A stretch of 10,929 nucleotides of DNA, taken from the NCBI GenBank assembly GCA_026988195.1, contig JALSLS010000353.1, positions 1 to 10,929 on the forward strand. The letters run 5' to 3'. The notes below the pieces were generated by a model, which saw only the letters and a list, made by a program, of their open reading frames with translations, ran no database searches and was not told where the DNA came from. The position numbers and the translations under genes were made by a program. Origin of the DNA: Methylomonas sp. GTDB lineage: Bacteria > Pseudomonadota > Gammaproteobacteria > Methylococcales > Methylomonadaceae. Shown in pieces: positions 7,121 through 10,929 of the stretch; positions within the stretch are counted from its first letter, which is position 1, and each line of letters starts with the position of its first letter.

Positions 7121-9781
7121 TCAAGACCCTGCAGGAAAGTTTATATGAGGAGCCGATACATTCCAGCCCCTAAGCCTCAGATTACACTTACCACAAAACA
7201 GTGGATCAAAAACACCTTCGACCCGTGTTGCTGCACCGGTATAACTCATAATACAGTTATCGTCATTAGTATCGTGTAGGGTCTCATCATCAGTCGCATC
7301 AACAAAGTGATGGTACAAAAACTGATGATGACCAAACTCATGAGCAGTAACATAAGCATGCCGATCAATATCTCCCAAATCATAGAACACCACACCATCA
7401 GCATTCCCCATACTGGAAAAATTGGAACAAACATAATCCTGCTCCTTGACCTGTGCAGGTTTCGCCAGAGAAGGATCATCAATGACAGTCACAGGTTTAT
7501 GGGACTTAAATGCAATACTTATATGCCCTGTTGCTACCTTTGGTCGAATTTTTGTTGCTACGAAATAGCTAGTTTTCTCTGCCATAGCACCTACAAAACC
7601 ACTATCACCATATAACAAAGAATTGATCGCTGCTTTATATTCATCACCCGTTAGGTCTCCCTGCGGTGGCAAGTCACGACCATAAAGATAGTTTTCTTTC
7701 AGATTGAATTTTCGCCAAAAAAGCTTCTTTTTCCCCGGCAAAACTGCATCGACAAATGCATTAGTTTGATCATCAGTAATACCAGCACCAGCCTTAATAT
7801 CCACAACAGACGGTGCAAAATTGTCTCGCACAAGTTTCTGATACTCTTTATTACTCATCACCTTTTTCACCGATACTTTCTCATCGTTACCTGGTGTTTC
7901 CATGTCTATATAACATTGTTCAAAATTAAGTTTCAAGCGAGGCATTTCACCTTCATATGCATCATCAGGTGGCCACTTTACAATACGGACAAAATCAATA
8001 GTGCGCCGAATAGTAAAGATACCTGTTTTTACCTTACAGCTATCTCGTCCTTCTTTTAATGGCGCAACGACACCTGGTGCATTAGCATCATTATCTTGCT
8101 TTAATTCCTTAATATGATCGGCTGTAAATCCCAAAGCTGTGGCATCGAAGTCTAGGTCTGCAATAACTCGAAAAGAGTCTCCTGCTTTGTTTGATGGTAG
8201 GAAATTAATTGAGGATGTACCAAATGACTTAGTAATATCAGGATCAATTCCTGCTAGGGTGCAGGGAAGTCCATTACGCACGGCCATTGGGTGCGGACTA
8301 GTTCCATCAGACTTGGCATGATCGTAGAACAATTCTTCTAGGTTTTGTTTACCGGTACAACATTCTGGACAGTTTTTCACCATCGCGGTACCATCCGAAT
8401 ATTCAAATGCTTCAGTGGTAATAAAATTCTGCACAGCCTGTATATAGGGCAACCTCTGATTGTCATTGGCTGATACAGCAAGTGCCTGGTAACGGTTGTT
8501 CATACCTGTTTCTGCTGGGTCTTCAACGCGCCAACCAACACTGACTTGCCCCACAGCTCCAGGTATTTCTTGTGCTACATCTGTTTTATCCTTAACTTTT
8601 ATTTTAGCCCTAATCGGCTGAATAGGACAATTCAGCCGTGCCGCATCCTGAGTTAACTTGGTCCCACTCTCCACAGCAAAAAACTGGCTGTCTTTTTGAG
8701 TAAGAACTTGCTGCACCCAAAAAGTGCCTTTATCACCCTCAGCAGAAAAAGGGTCACTCTCCAATTTAATAAACTTGCGCTTGTTTTTAGATTTCCTTAA
8801 GCGCTTCTCAAGTAGATTTCTAAATTGTGCAGGATCCTCATCTAAGTCATCATAGATTGAATCATTATCAGGATAGCCTCCTATCTGAGTAGTAAGAGCT
8901 TTATCATTGTATTGTATTTTCTGGAATTCGGTATCACTAGCCTTATACATTTTGATAGCCCGATTCAAATACTCTCCCGCCAGTATCGCATTAGAGGTGA
9001 ATGGCCCTCCAAAATAGCCTAATTCGTTAAGTTGCCAGCGCAGCCACCCAGTAAGATCAGATGCCTTGTCAGGCTCTTTATCATCTACACTCCATTTCGC
9101 TTGTTCCAGCTCTATTTCGGCATACAACACTTTAAATTCAATCTCATCAGAAATCCCTCCTTCTTCCTCAATAATCAACTTATAAGGTGAATAAAGTGGA
9201 TTGAGGTAGAGTTTTTCGCCAGCCAGTAAACCAGTTTCAACAGTAGTTTCGCCTTTATATTCCTCGGTAACTTCCTTATCACTTCCAGTCTTTTTTTCAG
9301 CGGCAAGCAGTTCACGAGTGTATATATCATCAACACCATAGTGTTCACTCTTAATCTTAAGGCTTACCTTTTTATTTTCAAGGTGTCCAATACGAAAACT
9401 AAAATCCAGTTTTTCATGCTGAGGAGCAAAATGATCATCAATACGGGTTATTCTAATATAAGGCCTAGGTTCAATAACACGCGCTCTGATACTATGTCTT
9501 GTTTCATGTTGAAAACCATCCTGACTCCAGACCTTCGGTATTTTTAAATCCTCTCCCGCTTCATCTCCTTCAAATTCAAAATCAGCCCCCAAACACACTG
9601 GCTTTTCATTCTTCGGGTCAATCTTCAGATAGTGTCTCAAAGTATCATACACCTCTTTAGGATCCTCTGTACCCAGACTAATTAAAGCTATCTGCTGCCA
9701 AGTGACCCCATTATCCGTAGCAATGGTTTTTAAGGTTTCATCTTTGATAGGTTTGTATGTACTAATTTCTTTAAGTAACAA
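7121..9781 (-). CDS. Metalloprotease A: LysM/peptidoglycan-binding-like protein with C-terminal metzincin domain
   Basis: 886 residues; ATG at 9781 with GGGAG seven bases upstream. No signal peptide, so export would need a dedicated route. Residues about 8-55 look LysM-like (IATDNGVTWQQIALISLG), followed by IPKVW and a beta-rich middle. About 243-282 resembles a peptidoglycan-binding repeat (LRWQLNELGYFGGP, then LNRAIKMYKAS). A CPECC cluster lies at 471-475. The C-terminal peptidase domain carries HEFGHHQFLYH with H814, E815, H818 and H824 as predicted zinc ligands and general base. It continues with TLHD (834-837), the Met-turn C843-x-M845-S-Y and C863-x-x-C866. The M845-to-C863 spacing of 17 equals the archaemetzincin pattern, but the metzincin glycine (position 8 of the motif) is phenylalanine. 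Wall-binding modules plus a protease resemble interbacterial toxins or type VI cargo; no secretion gene is present here to prove it. Confidence 0.85.
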   Translation of the reverse strand: MLLKEISTYKPIKDETLKTIATDNGVTWQQIALISLGTEDPKEVYDTLRHYLKIDPKNEKPVCLGADFEFEGDEAGEDLKIPKVWSQDGFQHETRHSIRARVIEPRPYIRITRIDDHFAPQHEKLDFSFRIGHLENKKVSLKIKSEHYGVDDIYTRELLAAEKKTGSDKEVTEEYKGETTVETGLLAGEKLYLNPLYSPYKLIIEEEGGISDEIEFKVLYAEIELEQAKWSVDDKEPDKASDLTGWLRWQLNELGYFGGPFTSNAILAGEYLNRAIKMYKASDTEFQKIQYNDKALTTQIGGYPDNDSIYDDLDEDPAQFRNLLEKRLRKSKNKRKFIKLESDPFSAEGDKGTFWVQQVLTQKDSQFFAVESGTKLTQDAARLNCPIQPIRAKIKVKDKTDVAQEIPGAVGQVSVGWRVEDPAETGMNNRYQALAVSANDNQRLPYIQAVQNFITTEAFEYSDGTAMVKNCPECCTGKQNLEELFYDHAKSDGTSPHPMAVRNGLPCTLAGIDPDITKSFGTSSINFLPSNKAGDSFRVIADLDFDATALGFTADHIKELKQDNDANAPGVVAPLKEGRDSCKVKTGIFTIRRTIDFVRIVKWPPDDAYEGEMPRLKLNFEQCYIDMETPGNDEKVSVKKVMSNKEYQKLVRDNFAPSVVDIKAGAGITDDQTNAFVDAVLPGKKKLFWRKFNLKENYLYGRDLPPQGDLTGDEYKAAINSLLYGDSGFVGAMAEKTSYFVATKIRPKVATGHISIAFKSHKPVTVIDDPSLAKPAQVKEQDYVCSNFSSMGNADGVVFYDLGDIDRHAYVTAHEFGHHQFLYHHFVDATDDETLHDTNDDNCIMSYTGAATRVEGVFDPLFCGKCNLRLRGWNVSAPHINFPAGS
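7127..7130 (-). promoter_or_regulatory. Ribosome binding site AGGG deciding the 7118 start
   Basis: AGGG eight bases before ATG 7118 and only two bases before TTG 7124. It lies within the last codons of the protease gene, consistent with translational coupling. Confidence 0.5.
8936..9055 (-). other. Peptidoglycan-binding-like segment of metalloprotease A
   Basis: Residues about 243-282 show the pattern of PG_binding_1 repeats: a helix with LRWQLNELGYF, a glycine turn, a gap, then a helix with LNRAIKMYK. In the family this three-helix unit binds cell-wall peptides. Only one copy is visible. The match is by pattern alone. Confidence 0.5.
9617..9760 (-). other. LysM-like N-terminal segment of metalloprotease A
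   Basis: Residues about 8-55 have the LysM layout: TLKTIATDNGVTWQQIALIS followed by a GTEDPKEVYDTLRHYL helix. The WQQIALISLGT portion resembles LysM-like starts of large proteins found near type VI secretion genes, as far as I can recall. The match is by pattern alone. Confidence 0.5.
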
Positions 9782-9788
9782 TGTTTAT

Positions 9789-9793
9789 CTCCC
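9789..9793 (-). promoter_or_regulatory. Ribosome binding site GGGAG for metalloprotease A
   Basis: GGGAG sits seven bases before ATG 9781, in the 14-base gap after the TAA of the preceding gene. No promoter or terminator fits in that gap, so the two genes are probably on one transcript. Confidence 0.65.
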
Positions 9794-9795
9794 AT

Positions 9796-10602
9796 TTAAG
9801 ATTCATCGACTGATACAAAAACTCGTTTTTCATTATTTGGTAGTGTTATTTCAACAACTTCACAATTCCCGGGCGTATGATATGGAAACTTCACTTTTAC
9901 TCCACCATTACCATCAGTTATTAGTTGATGAGTTACATCATCAGGTGTTTTTATTTTTACTTGGGCATTTCTAATAATATCACCTGTTTTGTCATCTAAA
10001 ATTCGAAATTCGAAATAAGAAAGACGTTTGAGTCGAAAAATCACATCTGTTACTTCTCCAGCCCTAACAGTTTTGTTTTGTGCATCAATTGGATCGTATG
10101 TCCCTACTGGAATACCGAGAGATATTTCATAGCTGCCAACCGGCAATTTACCGGGGTTATTCCACTCACCACTACTAGAATTAAACTGCTTTGTAACCTC
10201 ACCCATTATTGAAATAGACATACTATTTATTATATCGCTAGTATCTACATCAATCACCTTAATGCGAAGCTTACCCAATGCCAGTAATTCGAAATCAGCT
10301 ATTGAGTAGTTATCTCCATTCGAAACAGCCAGACTCTTATGATTTGTTTTAACTTTGTAATCTTGATATTTACCAGTAGGTGTCACGGCAATACTATAAC
10401 TACCAGGGTCAAGATCTGTAAAATCAACCATCCCAGTTACATCAACAATTTTATCTTGCTTTCCGCTTGGCCCGTTTATACTAACCTCTGCAAGACTAAC
10501 TCGAACTCGTTGACCGTTATTATTTATCCAGACAATAACTCTCAACCCACCTTTTTCCAATGGACACGTTTCTTTAACCTTTCCCCTGCGCTGTCTGCTC
10601 AT
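9796..10602 (-). CDS. Triple transthyretin/CarboxypepD_reg-like beta-sandwich protein
   Basis: 268 residues with no signal peptide or membrane segment. ATG at 10602 overlaps the upstream TGA as ATGA, with GGGGA nine bases before it (10612-10616). After a short basic start (RQRRGK) and CPLEKGG, three consecutive units of ~75-90 residues each have the pattern of a strand, a spread DxxTGxxIxxAxVxI-type loop, a strand and a PGSY-type turn. Unit 1 is about 20-100 (LRVIVWI, DLDPGSYSIAV). Unit 2 is about 110-190 (KLRIKVIDVDTSDII, LPVGSYEISL). Unit 3 is about 196-267 (YFEFRILDDKTGDII, TDGNGG, TPGNCEVVEI). Such folds act as adaptor or binding modules in surface and secreted proteins. Its place directly before metalloprotease A suggests an adaptor or structural partner of that protein. 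Enzymatic function is not indicated. Confidence 0.85.
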   Translation of the reverse strand: MSRQRRGKVKETCPLEKGGLRVIVWINNNGQRVRVSLAEVSINGPSGKQDKIVDVTGMVDFTDLDPGSYSIAVTPTGKYQDYKVKTNHKSLAVSNGDNYSIADFELLALGKLRIKVIDVDTSDIINSMSISIMGEVTKQFNSSSGEWNNPGKLPVGSYEISLGIPVGTYDPIDAQNKTVRAGEVTDVIFRLKRLSYFEFRILDDKTGDIIRNAQVKIKTPDDVTHQLITDGNGGVKVKFPYHTPGNCEVVEITLPNNEKRVFVSVDES

Positions 10603-10929
10603 GGCTTAAAATCCCCATTTCCATTGGCAAGTTTTGTTTTAGGCACTTCAAGATCAAACCGAATAAGTTGCATTCTTACATCGTTGTCAAGGCTTTCATC
10701 TTTGAGAATTTCTCGTAACCATTCACTATCTGGTGAATGGTAGTAACCTTCTTGATTCAACTCAAGCTTAATCAGAAATTTGATATCATCAAACCGGTCA
10801 ATACCAATGTCATTAAGTTAAGCGCAACCAATTGATTCACCTTGATCTTTTATAGGACGAATAATGTAATTTATTCTTCATTTTAGATTTTTTACGCTTA
10901 TATGACCTTCCTTTTCGAATGGGTTCAAT
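10599..10929 (-). pseudogene. Damaged 3' end of an unrecognised gene upstream of the triple-repeat protein
   Basis: The frame ending in TGA at 10599-10601 reads convincing protein back to an in-frame TAA at 10818-10820: GIDRFDDIKFLIKLELN, GYYHSPDSEWLREIL, then MQLIRFDLEVPKTK. Beyond the stop the same frame continues plausibly (YIIRPIKDQGESIGCA) to another stop at about 10880. There a different frame gives a lysine/arginine-rich stretch (KGRSYKRKKSKMKN) open to the window edge. So one nonsense codon and one frameshift separate the pieces. The only in-frame ATG after the TAA would leave 25 residues. I do not recognise the family. The stop overlaps the next ATG as ATGA, so it was once the upstream member of the same operon. 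If the TAA were a sequence error, it would be a C-terminal coding part. Confidence 0.5.

Noticed and set aside
7307..7615. Plus-strand frame opposite the protease active-site region
   Set aside because: Antisense shadow of a strongly conserved coding region, with no ribosome site or recognisable motif.
10339..10743. 134-residue plus-strand frame across the start of the triple-repeat gene
   Set aside because: Opposite strand to coding sequence in an ATGA-overlapped operon, with no protein-like pattern.
10818..10860. Papain-like active site in RPIKDQGESIGCA
   Set aside because: It resembles the DQGxxGSCWAF motif of C1 peptidases only superficially: the residues after the cysteine do not fit, a stop follows, and no catalytic histidine region is seen.

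Overview
The window is AT-rich bacterial DNA. It looks like a gammaproteobacterium, probably free-living or marine. That rests on a membrane chemoreceptor, an IS256-family transposase relic, Sec signal peptides and Shine-Dalgarno starts, and it is an impression rather than a taxonomic proof.

Layout: positions 1-1449 (+ strand) hold the 3' part of a methyl-accepting chemotaxis protein that begins before the window. All other genes lie on the minus strand and read from the right edge towards 1513, convergent with the chemoreceptor. In transcription order they are: (i) a damaged gene tail at 10929-10599; (ii) a 268-residue protein of three tandem transthyretin/CarboxypepD_reg-like beta-sandwich repeats; (iii) an 886-residue protein with a LysM-like N-terminus, a peptidoglycan-binding-like segment and a C-terminal metzincin-type zinc peptidase domain ('metalloprotease A'); (iv) a 485-residue cytosolic-looking Ig-like plus beta-rich protein; (v) a 385-residue exported relative with the same kind of N-terminal domain; (vi) a decayed IS256 transposase at about 4400-4020; (vii) the C-terminal third of a second metalloprotease ('metalloprotease B'), which lacks its 5' part and carries a frameshift at an A6 run; and (viii) a 541-residue exported Ig-like plus beta-rich protein directly behind it.

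Genes i to v are tightly packed, with ATGA and TAATG overlaps and gaps of 2 and 14 bases, so they look like one operon. The striking feature is a repeated cassette: a metzincin-like protease followed immediately by one or two proteins with an N-terminal Ig-like domain, present once intact (7118-9781 with its two followers) and once broken (3150-4020 with its follower). The two proteases share an unusual C-terminal signature: HExGHHxxxxxH (with H at position 11 of the zinc motif), then TLHD, then CxMSY, then FCGKCxLRxRGW. It recalls archaemetzincins (M54) but lacks the usual motif glycine.

My working hypothesis, which is inference, is an exported or injected cell-wall-directed protease toxin with cognate Ig-like protective or accessory proteins. 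The 541-residue protein would then be an orphan partner kept after insertion-sequence damage to its protease. No VgrG, PAAR, Hcp or other secretion gene lies in the window, so a delivery route is not shown.
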